64,000 nt of DNA from an uncultured Prevotellaceae bacterium (GTDB taxonomy: Bacteria > Bacteroidota > Bacteroidia > Bacteroidales > Bacteroidaceae), in the NCBI GenBank assembly GCA_900318685.1, contig ONLL01000004.1, positions 161,527 through 225,526 on the forward strand, in the 5' to 3' direction. The position numbers and the translations under genes were made by a program. Below are positions 43,368 to 54,258 of this stretch, one piece after another; the first letter of the stretch is position 1; each line of letters starts with the position of its first letter. The notes beneath the pieces were generated by a model. That model was not told the DNA's origin and did not search any database. It was given only the letters and a program-made list of their open reading frames with translations.

Positions 43368-44806
43368 TCGTGGTTATTCACTGTCTTTAAAACTTGCTCA
43401 TTAACCTGGAAAGAATAGCGGCGACGTAGGTCTGCCACCCATTCCTTTTCCAACTGCTCCTGATAGTCAGCCACTACAAGCCCACGTACGTCAGTATAGT
43501 CTTCAGGACCTTTCTTCAGAACCTTGCCAAAATGGGCATCAATAGGATAATCTTTCAAGGAAGTCACCGTAGTGTCTTTCTTGAACACGACTTTGTCAAT
43601 ATAGGCATTATCACCAAGCTTAAAGATTCCTTTTTCCACACGGATACGGATGACCGAGTCAGCATTGAACGTGGACCGAAGAGCCTCTGCCCAATGGTCA
43701 AACGGCAGTTTTTTCACGCAGTTCTTCACAGCTTTCACGTCACCCTTTTCCTTGACATGATAGGCGATGCCCTTGAAACGTGGCTCATCCCAGGCATAGT
43801 TGTTTTTGTGGCTCTTGAAATAAGCGGCCAGCCCAGCCTCGTCTTTAGCAGCCTTGTCCCACACCAAATTATTACTGATCTCGTAGAGCAGCAGTCCATC
43901 ATGATACTCCTGGATGAGATAACGTAACTCCATGTCGTTCTTCGACAACTCATTGGTTTTCTGTTCCATCAGCTGTTCCTGAGTCATCTGGCCATTACTC
44001 TCTGCCAACATCTTATCAACCTTCTGCTGGGCAATCTGGTCGCGTATGTTCCGCTGCTCCATAAAACGCAAAATAGCATCATGGTGCTCCTCAAACGGCT
44101 CCAGCATCTTGCGCTCCTTCATCAAGATGATATGATAGCCATAGGCAGACTTCACCACCCCCGACATCTCACCAGGCTGCAAGGCAAAAGCGGCATCCTC
44201 ATACTCCTTCACTAACTGGCCGTGCTGAACAAAAGGCAGTTCTCCACCCTGTCGAGCGGAACCGGGATCCTGCGAGAGACGAGTGGCCAAGTCAGCAAAG
44301 TCAGCACCATTCTTCAGGGCTGTGTAGATGGAGTCGATACGAACCTTTGCAGCATCCCATTCCGATTGAGGTGCCTGCTGGTCGGCGCGAAGTAAGATAT
44401 GAGCTGTCTTAATCAGTCCATCAGGACCTATGCGCTCCACCGTCTCATCGTAAATCTTATGAGCCTCAGCCTCCATGTCCTCATCTGTCACGAGCATCGG
44501 CATAACCTGCTGGTCACGATATTGCGCAAACTCCTTCTTATACGATGTCAGCGTGTCATAATGTGCATCAATGGCTGCGGCGACCTTGAGCTTATAGTTG
44601 ATGAAAAGGTCGACATATTCTTCCACAGTCTTCTTGTCGATAACACCTTCAGAATTGTTCTTGTTATATGAATACTCGAACTCTGACCTCAGCACGGGAG
44701 AGCCGTTGACCGTCATAATGACAGGGTCATTTGTCGTCTGTGCCTGCAGTTCCACAGTATAGGAGGCTGCAAGCATGAGCATCACTGCTGTTGCTGTTTT
44801 CTTCAT
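43364..44806 (-). CDS. periplasmic peptidyl-prolyl isomerase (PpiC/parvulin)
   Basis: A 480-residue exported protein. Signal peptide MKKTATAVMLMLAASYTVELQA; N-terminal helical chaperone-like part (VNGSPVLRSEFEYSYNK); one good parvulin domain (IKTAHILLRADQ through DPGSARQGGELPFVQHGQLV to YGYHIILMKER, about residues 130-230); then a long helical tail. It belongs with the adjacent SurA-like protein as a pair of envelope foldases. It lies 24 bases downstream of guaB, with no hairpin between. Confidence 0.88.
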   Translation of the reverse strand: MKKTATAVMLMLAASYTVELQAQTTNDPVIMTVNGSPVLRSEFEYSYNKNNSEGVIDKKTVEEYVDLFINYKLKVAAAIDAHYDTLTSYKKEFAQYRDQQVMPMLVTDEDMEAEAHKIYDETVERIGPDGLIKTAHILLRADQQAPQSEWDAAKVRIDSIYTALKNGADFADLATRLSQDPGSARQGGELPFVQHGQLVKEYEDAAFALQPGEMSGVVKSAYGYHIILMKERKMLEPFEEHHDAILRFMEQRNIRDQIAQQKVDKMLAESNGQMTQEQLMEQKTNELSKNDMELRYLIQEYHDGLLLYEISNNLVWDKAAKDEAGLAAYFKSHKNNYAWDEPRFKGIAYHVKEKGDVKAVKNCVKKLPFDHWAEALRSTFNADSVIRIRVEKGIFKLGDNAYIDKVVFKKDTTVTSLKDYPIDAHFGKVLKKGPEDYTDVRGLVVADYQEQLEKEWVADLRRRYSFQVNEQVLKTVNNHE

Positions 44807-44830
44807 TGAAATATCTAAATTATTATAAAA

Positions 44831-46327
<1,497 letters not shown>

Positions 46328-46337
46328 TTATTGCGTG

Positions 46338-46345
46338 CAAAGGTA
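46338..46345 (-). promoter_or_regulatory. -7 element of the guaB operon
   Basis: TACCTTTG on the minus strand, 26 bases before the ATG at 46312. The -33 position falls at the edge of the heptamer array and is not canonical. Confidence 0.6.
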
Positions 46346-46352
46346 CAAATAA

Positions 46353-46470
46353 TAATTGAGGTTTGAGATTTGAGATTTGAGATTTATACGCAGTCTTGTT
46401 ATTTTTTAACACAAGCTATGCCTTTTTAAGCAATCTAATGCCCTAAATCTCATTCCTCAAATCTCAAACC
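46353..46470. repeat. heptamer array and its inverted copy upstream of guaB
   Basis: Four heptamers (GAGGTTT, then GAGATTT three times) occupy 46358-46385. A segment at 46448-46470 is nearly the reverse complement (CTCAAATCTCAAACC core), giving a stem of about 22 bases around an 80-base loop. It lies in the 169-base gap between recQ and guaB. Confidence 0.75.
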
Positions 46471-46481
46471 CAATTATCTTA

Positions 46482-48668
46482 TCAGTTTGCCATATCCGAG
46501 ATGAACTTGATACGAACCAAACGGATTTCATCCTCTGAGATGTCACTGCCGAACTCATCGTAGGCAGCCTGCAGGTCATCGGTTTCCTGATCTGCAAAGA
46601 AGTCACAGATGTCACGTATGTCCTCTGGGTCCATAATCTCATTGAGGAAGTAGTCGATGTTAATCTTATTACCACTATAAAGGACGATACCCTCAAGCTC
46701 GTCGAGCATCTCGTCGAAGTCTATGCCCAATGCGTTGGCAATGTCATCGAGAGCAATACGGCGGTCGATATTCTGAAGAATCTTCAGCTTGCGCATCGAG
46801 TCCTTGGCTTTAGTGCGTACGCGCAGGTCCGTCTGCCGTTCAATATCATTCTCTTCGCAATAACGCTTAATAAGCTCAACAAACTCCTTTGCATAGGGCT
46901 GACGCGTTTTCCCATCGCCCACACCCTGGATGTTCTTCAGTTCCTCGAGTGTGACTGGGTAGTAGGTGGCCATCTGCTCAATCGACACGTCTTGGAAGAT
47001 GACATATCCTGGGCGCTCCAGCTTCCGCGACCACTTCTTCCGCAAATCATGAAGCATGGCCGACAGTGTAGGATCCAGAGCGCTAGTACCTCCTTCGTTG
47101 TTAATGGCATCTTCATCTTCACTAAACTCGTGGTCCTCAACCACCTTGAATGATCGTGGATTCTTCAGGAACTTCTTTCCAGCACTTGTCACCTTCAGCA
47201 AGCCATAGTTCTCCACCTCTTTCTTCAGGTAGCCCATAATCAGTGCCTGACGGATGACAGGGCTCCAGATCTTTGGATTCTCATCCTCTCCCGAACCGAA
47301 CTCATCCAGTTCATCGTGTTTATGAGCAATGATTTCATCAGTATCACGTCCTGTGATAAAATCAATGACATAGTCACTGCGGAAGTTCTCCTTGATAGCA
47401 AGAATAGCATTGATGGCAATAACCAGCTGGTCGCGCGCTTCAATCTTTTCTCCAGGATGCAAGCAGTTGTCGCAGTTATGACAATTATCTTCTTTGTACT
47501 CCTCACCAAAGTAGTGGAGCAACATCTTTCTGCGACACACAGAAGTCTCAGCATAGGCTGCCGTCTCCTGAAGCAACTGTCGGCCGATATCCTGCTCAGC
47601 TACGGGTTTGCCCTCCATGAACTTATCCAGTTTCTGGAGGTCCTTATAACTATAGAAGGCGATGCAGAGGCCTTCTCCTCCGTCACGCCCAGCACGCCCT
47701 GTCTCCTGATAATAGCCTTCCAGCGACTTGGGGATGTCATAATGAATGACAAATCTCACATCAGGCTTGTCGATGCCCATGCCGAAAGCGATGGTTGCCA
47801 CAATCACATCTATTTTCTCCATGAGGAAGTCGTCCTGTGTCTGGGTGCGCGTGGCAGTATCCAAGCCTGCATGATAGCACTGTGCCTTGATATCATTGGC
47901 TCGTAACACCTCCGCCAGGTCTTCCACCTTTTTGCGTGAAAGGCAATAGATAATGCCGCTCTTGCCTGGATGCTGTTTGATGAATCGTACGATATCCTTA
48001 TCTATCTCCTTCGTCTTCTGACGCACCTCATAATAGAGATTCGGACGATTAAATGACGATTTGAACTCCTTTGCATCGATGATGCCCAGGTTCTTCTTGA
48101 TGTCAGTACGCACCTTATCTGTTGCCGTAGCAGTAAGAGCTATCACGGGAGCCTTTCCTATCTCATTGATAATTGGCCTGATACGACGATACTCCGGACG
48201 GAAATCATGCCCCCATTCTGATATGCAATGTGCCTCATCGACAGCATAGAATGAAACTTTCACTGACCTAAGGAACTCCACATTGTCCTCCTTAGTCAGT
48301 GACTCCGGAGCCACATAGAGCAGTTTGGTGCGCCCTTCGCGGATATCGGACTTCACTTGGTCAATAGCCGTCTTGTTCAGCGAGGAATTGAGAAAGTGTG
48401 CAGTCCCCTCCTCCTCACTCAGGTTGGCGATGAAGTCCACCTGGTTCTTCATTAAAGCGATGAGAGGTGAGATGACGATTGCCACACCGTCCATCAACAG
48501 CGACGGCAACTGATAACACAATGACTTGCCGCCACCTGTTGGCATCAACACAAAAGTATCATTACCATCAAGCACATTTCGGATGATGGCTTCTTGGTCG
48601 CCCTTAAATGTATCGAAACCAAAATAGCGTTTCAGGGCTTTTGTCAGATCTTTCTTGTCTGTCGTCAT
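46482..48668 (-). CDS. recQ: ATP-dependent DNA helicase RecQ
   Basis: A 3'-5' helicase for recombination and replication repair. The 728-residue protein has Walker A TGGGKSLCYQ near residue 45, DEAHCISEWGHDFRPEY (motif II with the RecQ aromatic loop), QETGRAGRDG (motif VI), the zinc-binding cysteines (CRRKMLL...CHNCDNCL) and an HRDC domain (RQPYAKEF region). It is longer than E. coli RecQ by an acidic C-terminal extension after the HRDC domain. ATG 48668 is used (MTTDKKDLTKALKRYFGF). It is 13 bases after clpX, so probably cotranscribed. Confidence 0.95.
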   Translation of the reverse strand: MTTDKKDLTKALKRYFGFDTFKGDQEAIIRNVLDGNDTFVLMPTGGGKSLCYQLPSLLMDGVAIVISPLIALMKNQVDFIANLSEEEGTAHFLNSSLNKTAIDQVKSDIREGRTKLLYVAPESLTKEDNVEFLRSVKVSFYAVDEAHCISEWGHDFRPEYRRIRPIINEIGKAPVIALTATATDKVRTDIKKNLGIIDAKEFKSSFNRPNLYYEVRQKTKEIDKDIVRFIKQHPGKSGIIYCLSRKKVEDLAEVLRANDIKAQCYHAGLDTATRTQTQDDFLMEKIDVIVATIAFGMGIDKPDVRFVIHYDIPKSLEGYYQETGRAGRDGGEGLCIAFYSYKDLQKLDKFMEGKPVAEQDIGRQLLQETAAYAETSVCRRKMLLHYFGEEYKEDNCHNCDNCLHPGEKIEARDQLVIAINAILAIKENFRSDYVIDFITGRDTDEIIAHKHDELDEFGSGEDENPKIWSPVIRQALIMGYLKKEVENYGLLKVTSAGKKFLKNPRSFKVVEDHEFSEDEDAINNEGGTSALDPTLSAMLHDLRKKWSRKLERPGYVIFQDVSIEQMATYYPVTLEELKNIQGVGDGKTRQPYAKEFVELIKRYCEENDIERQTDLRVRTKAKDSMRKLKILQNIDRRIALDDIANALGIDFDEMLDELEGIVLYSGNKINIDYFLNEIMDPEDIRDICDFFADQETDDLQAAYDEFGSDISEDEIRLVRIKFISDMAN

Positions 48669-48681
48669 AGGCTTGCCATTA

Positions 48682-49902
48682 TTACTTGAGATATGCCTTG
48701 TCAAGTTGACTGTTCACATACTCAGCAGTTACTTCAAATTTCTTTACTCTCTTCGATGGCACTTCAAACATAGCATCCATCATTACGCTCTCGACAATAG
48801 AGCGCAAACCACGGGCACCAAGCTTAAACTCCACCGCCTTGTCTACAATCGTCTCCAGCGCGTCATCCGTGAATGTCAGTTCAATACCATCCATAGCAAA
48901 CAGCTTGGTATACTGCTTCACAATGGAGTTCTTCGGCTCAATCAAGATGCGACGGAGGGCATCACGATCCAGGGGATTCAGATAAGTCAGGATCGGCAGA
49001 CGACCGATAATCTCAGGAATCAATCCAAAAGACTTCAAGTCTTGCGGCTGAACATACCTCATCAAATCGTCCTTGTCAATTTTACGAACATTCTGCACAG
49101 AGTTGTAACCCACAGTATGGGTATTCAGTCGCTGGGCAATCTTACGCTCGATGCCGTCAAAGGCACCTCCGCAGATAAACAGGATATTACGTGTGTCCAC
49201 GTGGATATACTCCTGTTCGGGATGTTTTCTGCCTCCCTGTGGAGGAACATTCACGATGGTGCCCTCCAGCAGTTTCAGCAGTCCCTGCTGCACACCTTCG
49301 CCACTGACATCACGTGTGATGGAAGGATTATCAGACTTGCGGGCAATCTTGTCAATCTCATCGATGAACACGATGCCCCTCTCAGCTGTCTCCACATTGA
49401 AGTCAGCCACCTGCAGTAGTCGTGACAAGATACTCTCCACATCCTCACCCACATAACCTGCCTCCGTGAATACAGTGGCATCGACAATAGTGAAGGGCAC
49501 ATCAAGCTGCTTGGCAATTGTACGGGCCAAAAGGGTCTTGCCTGTGCCGGTAGGTCCGACGAGAATGATGTTCGATTTCTCTATCTCTACTCCGTCTTTA
49601 TCATCCTTCGGTTGCTGCAGACGCTTATAGTGGTTATACACAGCGACCGAAAGGAAACGCTTTGCCTCATCCTGACCTATTACATACTGGTCCAGATGCT
49701 CTTTGATCTCCTTGGGCTTAGGCACCCTCTTCAGGCTGAACTTGGCATTGCTGTCTCTCCCAGATGCCTTGTCATAGCCCTGCTCTTTCACTATCTGATA
49801 GGCCTGCTGGGCACAATCCTCACAGATGTACCCGTTGATTCCCGTGATGAGCAATTTCACTTCACGGTCACTACGCCCACAGAAGCTACACTGTTTCTTC
49901 AT
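48682..49902 (-). CDS. clpX: ATP-dependent Clp protease ATP-binding subunit ClpX
   Basis: AAA+ unfoldase that feeds substrates to ClpP. The 406-residue protein has the N-terminal zinc-binding domain (CSFCGRS...YICEDC), Walker [12 protein letters not shown], Walker [12 protein letters not shown], and the conserved C-terminal small domain ending near the AAA sensor-2 arginine ([10 protein letters not shown]). The start overlaps the clpP stop by 4 bases, giving translational coupling. Confidence 0.97.
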   Translation of the reverse strand: MKKQCSFCGRSDREVKLLITGINGYICEDCAQQAYQIVKEQGYDKASGRDSNAKFSLKRVPKPKEIKEHLDQYVIGQDEAKRFLSVAVYNHYKRLQQPKDDKDGVEIEKSNIILVGPTGTGKTLLARTIAKQLDVPFTIVDATVFTEAGYVGEDVESILSRLLQVADFNVETAERGIVFIDEIDKIARKSDNPSITRDVSGEGVQQGLLKLLEGTIVNVPPQGGRKHPEQEYIHVDTRNILFICGGAFDGIERKIAQRLNTHTVGYNSVQNVRKIDKDDLMRYVQPQDLKSFGLIPEIIGRLPILTYLNPLDRDALRRILIEPKNSIVKQYTKLFAMDGIELTFTDDALETIVDKAVEFKLGARGLRSIVESVMMDAMFEVPSKRVKKFEVTAEYVNSQLDKAYLK

Positions 49903-50561
49903 TTCTTCTTCAACACCTGGTCAATCATTCCATACTCGCGAGCCTCTTCCGCCGTCATCCAGTAATTACGGTCACTGTCGGCCCATACCTTGTCATAGTC
50001 AGTATGTGAGTGTTCAGCAATGATAGTATACAACTCTTTCTTCAACTTCTGTATCTCACGCGCCTCAATCTCAATGTCAGATGCCTGACCCTGAACACCA
50101 CCCAGAGGCTGGTGAATCATCACGCGGCTATGCGTCAGAGCCGAGCGTTTGCCCTCCTGACCAGCCACCAGCAATACTGCTGCCATCGAAGCTGCCATAC
50201 CCGTGCAGATAGTGGCCACATCAGAGGTAATAAACTGCATGGTGTCGTAGATGCCCAGTCCGGCATGTACGCTGCCACCAGGAGAGTTGATATAAATAGA
50301 GATGTCCTTGCCCGGGTCCACAGAGTCCAGGTAGAGCAGCTGAGCCTGAAGCGTGTTGGCTGTATAGTCGTCAATCTGTGTGCCAAGGAAGATGATGCGG
50401 TCCATCATCAGGCGGCTGAAGACATCCATCTGCGTCACGTTCAACTGACGCTCCTCCAGGATGTAGGGGTTGAGATACTGGGCCTGAGCCTTCATCACAT
50501 CGTCGAGCACCTGGCCATTCATACTCAGGTGCTGAGTTGCATATTTTCTGAAATCATTCAT
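49899..50561 (-). CDS. clpP: ATP-dependent Clp protease proteolytic subunit ClpP
   Basis: Serine peptidase ring of the Clp protease. The 220-residue protein has the nucleophile in [12 protein letters not shown] and the catalytic histidine in [11 protein letters not shown] 50561 is preferred ([14 protein letters not shown]); a TAATTTTG promoter lies 34 bases upstream, which excludes the longer frame. First gene of clpP-clpX-recQ. In relatives I recall tig directly upstream; here an HU-like gene on the other strand intervenes. Confidence 0.97.
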   Translation of the reverse strand: MNDFRKYATQHLSMNGQVLDDVMKAQAQYLNPYILEERQLNVTQMDVFSRLMMDRIIFLGTQIDDYTANTLQAQLLYLDSVDPGKDISIYINSPGGSVHAGLGIYDTMQFITSDVATICTGMAASMAAVLLVAGQEGKRSALTHSRVMIHQPLGGVQGQASDIEIEAREIQKLKKELYTIIAEHSHTDYDKVWADSDRNYWMTAEEAREYGMIDQVLKKK

Positions 50562-50594
50562 AGTCCTTATTTCTTGATTTTTCACTTGGAGATA

Positions 50595-50602
50595 CAAAAT
50601 TA
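50595..50602 (-). promoter_or_regulatory. -7 element of clpP-clpX-recQ
   Basis: TAATTTTG on the minus strand, 34 bases before the ATG at 50561. Confidence 0.55.
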
Positions 50603-50690
50603 GGGAAAAAAATCGAAAGACATGCATTTTTTAAGTTTTTTTTCGAGTTTTTTTTTCGTCAAAACACTTGCCGATGAGAGAAAAGTTTCG

Positions 50691-50698
50691 TACCTTTG
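50691..50698 (+). promoter_or_regulatory. -7 element of the HU-like gene
   Basis: TACCTTTG, 40 bases before the ATG at 50738. It is divergent to the clpP promoter. Confidence 0.6.
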
Positions 50699-50737
50699 AG
50701 CCGAAATTGCATAATTGCACAATCATCCGACCGAATT

Positions 50738-51370
50738 ATGAGAAGAAACAAAGCCAGAATACCATTCGTGCTGCAGCCAGGGCCAGCAAAGGGTCCTGAC
50801 GGCAAGCCGCTGCTTTACGCCCAGCTGGATCCCACCAGAAAGCTGACCCTCAACGAATTGGAACTCGACATCCGAGGGTATGCCAACTACTCGATGGGCG
50901 AGTTCAAGCGCCTGTTTGAGGTGTTCGCTCAGTTGGCTGGGAAGTACATCGCAGAAGGCTATCGCATCGTGACGCCCCTCGGCTCATTTGCCCCCAAGCT
51001 GAAGATGACGCTCCCGGCAACCGATCCGGCTCTCGTGCGTAACGCCTCTGCATCCTTGGCAGGTGTGGAGTTCATACCGTCGGGGACGCTCAATAACATT
51101 ATCAAAGAGCACTTCGCAGGGTGCGAGAAGCTGAATACGCGGGTGGGGAATGGCCAGATGTATGACCCCAAGGCTATGGACAAAGCCTTGAAGAATGCTT
51201 TGAAAACCACCGGTCACATGACCATCAAGGCCTTCTGTTATCATAGCGGCCTAAAGCGCGACTCGGCCAAGCGCTTTCTCGACGGGCTGTGCGGGGGGCA
51301 GGAGCCCAGGCTCATCCGCCAAAAGATTGGCGGCACGTTCGTCTACTCTCCCTCCAAAAGAATCGACTGA
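50738..51370 (+). CDS. HU-like (HIG-type) DNA-binding protein
   Basis: A 210-residue protein. Residues about 30-110 match the Bacteroidota HU-like histone family: a helical arm (LTLNELELDIRGYANYSMGEFKRLFEVF) followed by a GYRIVTPLGSFAPKLKM strand pattern. The second half is basic and ends in a winged/beta-like segment (GGTFVYSPSKRID). It has its own promoter and sits between tig and clpP on the opposite strand, next to a 22-bp array. Likely a nucleoid or site-specific DNA-binding protein; the binding site is unknown. Confidence 0.72.
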   Translation: MRRNKARIPFVLQPGPAKGPDGKPLLYAQLDPTRKLTLNELELDIRGYANYSMGEFKRLFEVFAQLAGKYIAEGYRIVTPLGSFAPKLKMTLPATDPALVRNASASLAGVEFIPSGTLNNIIKEHFAGCEKLNTRVGNGQMYDPKAMDKALKNALKTTGHMTIKAFCYHSGLKRDSAKRFLDGLCGGQEPRLIRQKIGGTFVYSPSKRID

Positions 51371-51396
51371 AAACAAGCAGTGGCTGTTACGAGCGA

Positions 51397-51638
51397 ACGC
51401 TAGACAGCTTTCGGGCGGACGCCAAACGACTTTCGAGCGCCCGCCCGAAAGCCTTCGGACGAACGCTTGCAATCTGCAAACCCAGCTACTTCGGAACGCG
51501 AAGGCTGCTACTTCGGAACGCAAAGGCAGCTACTTTGGAACGCAAAGACTGCTACTTCGGAACGCAAAGGCCGCTACTTCGGAACGCAAAGGCTGCTACT
51601 TCGGAACGCAAAGGCTGCTACTTCGGTATACAAAGCAA
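51397..51638. repeat. 22-bp tandem array (11 units)
   Basis: Eleven units in exact register from 51397. The last seven (51485 to 51638) are near-identical with core GCTACTTCGGAACGCAAAGG; the first four (51397, 51419, 51441, 51463) are diverged, sharing the ACGC start and a TTTCG element. It lies downstream of the HU-like gene, between it and the convergent end of tig. All three forward frames stay partly open through it because of the repeat, not because of coding. Confidence 0.95.
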
Positions 51639-51680
51639 CAACACATCCCCGTCGCGCTGCTGCGTGGCGGGGATGTGTTG
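51639..51680. terminator. bidirectional terminator between the HU-like gene and tig
   Basis: Perfect 13-bp stem CAACACATCCCCG with CGGGGATGTGTTG around a 16-base GC-rich loop, followed on the plus strand by TCATTTTAA. It serves the convergent genes. Confidence 0.8.
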
Positions 51681-51710
51681 TCATTTTAACGCTGTCGGCG
51701 CAGGGATGTC

Positions 51711-53069
51711 CTACTCCTGCATCATTTTATTGAATTCGTCAAATGTTACCTCCTTGACATTGAGCTTCACGACCTGCTTCAAAGCCTGCATGAGCTTCAC
51801 GTCGATGGCACGCTCTACGTATCCTTCAATATTCTCACGCTTCTTCAACTGCTCCTCAGCATAGTTCTCGAGCACGTCGTCGGGAACATTGTTCATACCA
51901 TACTGGGCAAACTGCTGACGTACGGCACCCTTAGCCACCTGCTTCAGGTCGGCATCCTCCACTTTCACTTGGCAGGCATTCACCAGCTGCTCCTTGATGA
52001 GGTGCCACTTCAGTTCCTTGATGCTTCCCTCGAAGTTCTTCTCCACGAATTCAGCACCCTTATCCTTGTTGTTCTGCAGCATCACGCGCTTGAGGATAGC
52101 CTCGGGGAACTGCAGTTCGCCCACTTTCTCCTCCATGTACTTACGCACATCCTGCAGGAACTTGAAGTCGCTGTTACCCACAAACTGGGGCTTGATCCCA
52201 TCGGCAATCTTCTGACGGAATGAAGCTTCATCCGTAACGTTACCCTCGCCGAAGATACGATCGAAGAGATCCTGATCTACAGCATGGGGCTGGAAATGAC
52301 GAATCTCAGTAATCTGGAAGCTGAAGTCACTCTCAAGATCCTTCACCTGGTCCTTGTCCACCTTCAGAAGTGCTGCTACCTCAGCATCATTGTCAGGATA
52401 AGCTTTCTTGGGGTTGAAAACGATGATGTCGCCAGGCTTGGCACCCTCAAACTTCTTCTTCTCGTCCTCGCCCTTCACATAGCTAGGCATGACCATGCCA
52501 CCTTCGACTTCCAGGCCACCCTCCAAAGTGTTACCTTCAGCATCCAGCTGGCGCAGGTCACCCTTCAGGGTATCATTGCCACTCCACTCCTGTACTTCCA
52601 CGAACTCACCTGTCTGCGACTGGAACATCTGCACCTGCTCATCGATAATCTTGTCATCGACCTTGATGTCATAGTAGTCAATCTTGTCCTTGTCTGTAAG
52701 CTCAGCAGTAAACTCAGGAGCTACGGCGATGTCGAAGACAAACACGAAAGGTCCGTCACCCTGCAGATCCTGAGGCTGCTGACGCTCCTCATTAGGCAGC
52801 GGCTCACCCAGCATCTGGATATTATTCTGACGTACATATTCGAAAAGCTTATCACTTAAGATACGGTTCACCTCGTCTACCTTTACTGCCATGCCATACT
52901 GGCGCTTGATCAGTCCCATAGGCACCATCCCTGGACGGAATCCCGGCACCTGGGCCTTCTTACGATAATCCTTCAACTTCTTGTCTACCTGCTCTTGGTA
53001 GTCAGCCTGTTCAATAGTGATAGTCATCAGACCATTCACCTTGTCGGCGCATTCAAACTGGATGTTCAT
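51711..53069 (-). CDS. tig: trigger factor
   Basis: Ribosome-associated chaperone. The 452-residue protein has the N-terminal ribosome-binding signature near residues 35-50 (QVPGFRPGMVPMGLIKRQYG), a PPIase-like middle segment and the helical C-terminal arms. ATG 53069 (MNIQFECADKVNGLM) is chosen over the longer frame because a TAATTTTG promoter lies at 53118-53125. Acidic segments and a long C-terminal arm are usual for Bacteroidota forms. Confidence 0.93.
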   Translation of the reverse strand: MNIQFECADKVNGLMTITIEQADYQEQVDKKLKDYRKKAQVPGFRPGMVPMGLIKRQYGMAVKVDEVNRILSDKLFEYVRQNNIQMLGEPLPNEERQQPQDLQGDGPFVFVFDIAVAPEFTAELTDKDKIDYYDIKVDDKIIDEQVQMFQSQTGEFVEVQEWSGNDTLKGDLRQLDAEGNTLEGGLEVEGGMVMPSYVKGEDEKKKFEGAKPGDIIVFNPKKAYPDNDAEVAALLKVDKDQVKDLESDFSFQITEIRHFQPHAVDQDLFDRIFGEGNVTDEASFRQKIADGIKPQFVGNSDFKFLQDVRKYMEEKVGELQFPEAILKRVMLQNNKDKGAEFVEKNFEGSIKELKWHLIKEQLVNACQVKVEDADLKQVAKGAVRQQFAQYGMNNVPDDVLENYAEEQLKKRENIEGYVERAIDVKLMQALKQVVKLNVKEVTFDEFNKMMQE

Positions 53070-53117
53070 TTCTCTCTTATACCTTATTAATATACTATTG
53101 TACTCGAATTTGGGGTG

Positions 53118-53125
53118 CAAAATTA
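53118..53125 (-). promoter_or_regulatory. -7 element of tig
   Basis: TAATTTTG on the minus strand, 49 bases before the ATG at 53069. Confidence 0.6.
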
Positions 53126-53169
53126 CTCATAATTAGCGTAAAACCTGCACAATTACCATTTTTTAACAT

Positions 53170-53263
53170 GGAAGTGCGCCTTCGATGTCGAGACGCACTC
53201 CCAAAATTTAGTGTTTCTTCAAAGTATATGAAGTAACGTTAGCATGGTTGGTTTTGCTTAGCA
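53170..53263 (-). ncRNA. candidate small RNA or structured tig leader
   Basis: A complete promoter (next feature) points into a 200-base stretch with no gene before tig. About 60 bases downstream is a hairpin, GGGAGTGCG paired with CGCACTTCC (one mismatch) and an inner TCGA/TCGA dyad, at 53170-53202. There is no T run after it on the minus strand, so either processing or read-through into tig is possible. No ORF longer than 8 codons starts in it. Confidence 0.35.
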
Positions 53264-53267
53264 GTTG

Positions 53268-53275
53268 CAAAGATA
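53268..53275 (-). promoter_or_regulatory. complete -33/-7 promoter between cvfB and tig
   Basis: TATCTTTG on the minus strand with TTTG at 53296-53299, spacing 20. It lies 93 bases after the CvfB stop and about 200 bases before tig. Confidence 0.65.
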
Positions 53276-53361
53276 CTGCTTTTTTTCCTACCCACCAAAT
53301 ATTTGGAGGAATAATTGCAAAAATGTCTACTCATCCATTAAAAAAGGTGACACATAGCGTA

Positions 53362-54258
53362 TCAGTCAGACGATACCAGGCGGATTCCATCATCATCAAC
53401 GATTATGAGCCGACGGCGATAGAGATCACCAACAGCACGCTTGAACGTTTTCTTTGACACCTGGAAGCGATCAGCAATCAGTTCAGCGGGAGAGTGGTCA
53501 CCAAGGCTACAGTGCCCGTCGTTCTCGTACAAAAAGCGCAATAGTACCTCAGCAAAGTCCAGTGTCTGCTGTCGTCCCATAGGTTGAAGCGTAACATCTA
53601 TCTTGCCGTCTTGGCGTACATGGTCAATATATGCAGTCAGACGGTCACCGGTGTGCAGCGGCTGGAAGATTTGGTTGTCATAAAGCTGGCCTTGATAACG
53701 ATTATCGATGATAACCTTGAAACCCAAATCTGTCTTTTGCCATACGAGGCAGTCGCAGGCATCACCGTGCCGCAAGAGTGGTGACGCCGTTTCCTCTGGC
53801 GATGATTGCCGTTCCGATGGCATCTCACCATATAGTGCTGGGAGCGAGAGGTACTTTTCCACCTTTGCAGTGGCCATGAGACGGTGAGACTCATCATCCT
53901 CCATCACATACACGATGTAGCCTTTACCACGCTGCATACGTTGTTTCTGTTCACGGAATGGGCAGAAAAGATCTTTCTGCAATCCCCAATGGAGGAAAGC
54001 TCCATACTGATTGGTCCATGCCACCTGCAGAAAAGCGAATTCACCCACCTTCGCCAGCGGACGCTCAGTGGTGGCAGTCAACCTTTCTTCCTGATCAAGG
54101 TACACAAACACTTCAATCTGTTCGCCAACGTGCATGGCAGGGGTGACAAAACGCTGCGGCAAAAGTATGTCACCGCTTTTCTCATCTCCGCTAAGAAAGA
54201 GTCCATGATCGGAACGGCGGAGGATAGTGAGGGTGTTGTAGTCGCCAAGTATAATCAT
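53362..54258 (-). CDS. cvfB: CvfB/YitL-type S1-domain RNA-binding protein
   Basis: A 298-residue protein with the CvfB layout: three S1-like RNA-binding domains (the first from [18 protein letters not shown], the second from [22 protein letters not shown], the third from [21 protein letters not shown]) and a C-terminal winged helix ([21 protein letters not shown]). Family members bind RNA and affect expression of surface or virulence genes. The start overlaps the ABC-ATPase stop by 4 bases. An extra Ser/Glu/Pro-rich linker lies near residue 145. Confidence 0.85.
   Translation of the reverse strand: MIILGDYNTLTILRRSDHGLFLSGDEKSGDILLPQRFVTPAMHVGEQIEVFVYLDQEERLTATTERPLAKVGEFAFLQVAWTNQYGAFLHWGLQKDLFCPFREQKQRMQRGKGYIVYVMEDDESHRLMATAKVEKYLSLPALYGEMPSERQSSPEETASPLLRHGDACDCLVWQKTDLGFKVIIDNRYQGQLYDNQIFQPLHTGDRLTAYIDHVRQDGKIDVTLQPMGRQQTLDFAEVLLRFLYENDGHCSLGDHSPAELIADRFQVSKKTFKRAVGDLYRRRLIIVDDDGIRLVSSD

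Noticed and set aside
51289-51864. Open frames of 90-190 codons through the 22-bp array, encoding repetitive Arg/Lys/Cys/Tyr peptides
   Set aside because: They arise because a 22-base repeat without stops is open in several frames at once; there is no start signal, and they run into the HU-like gene and tig.
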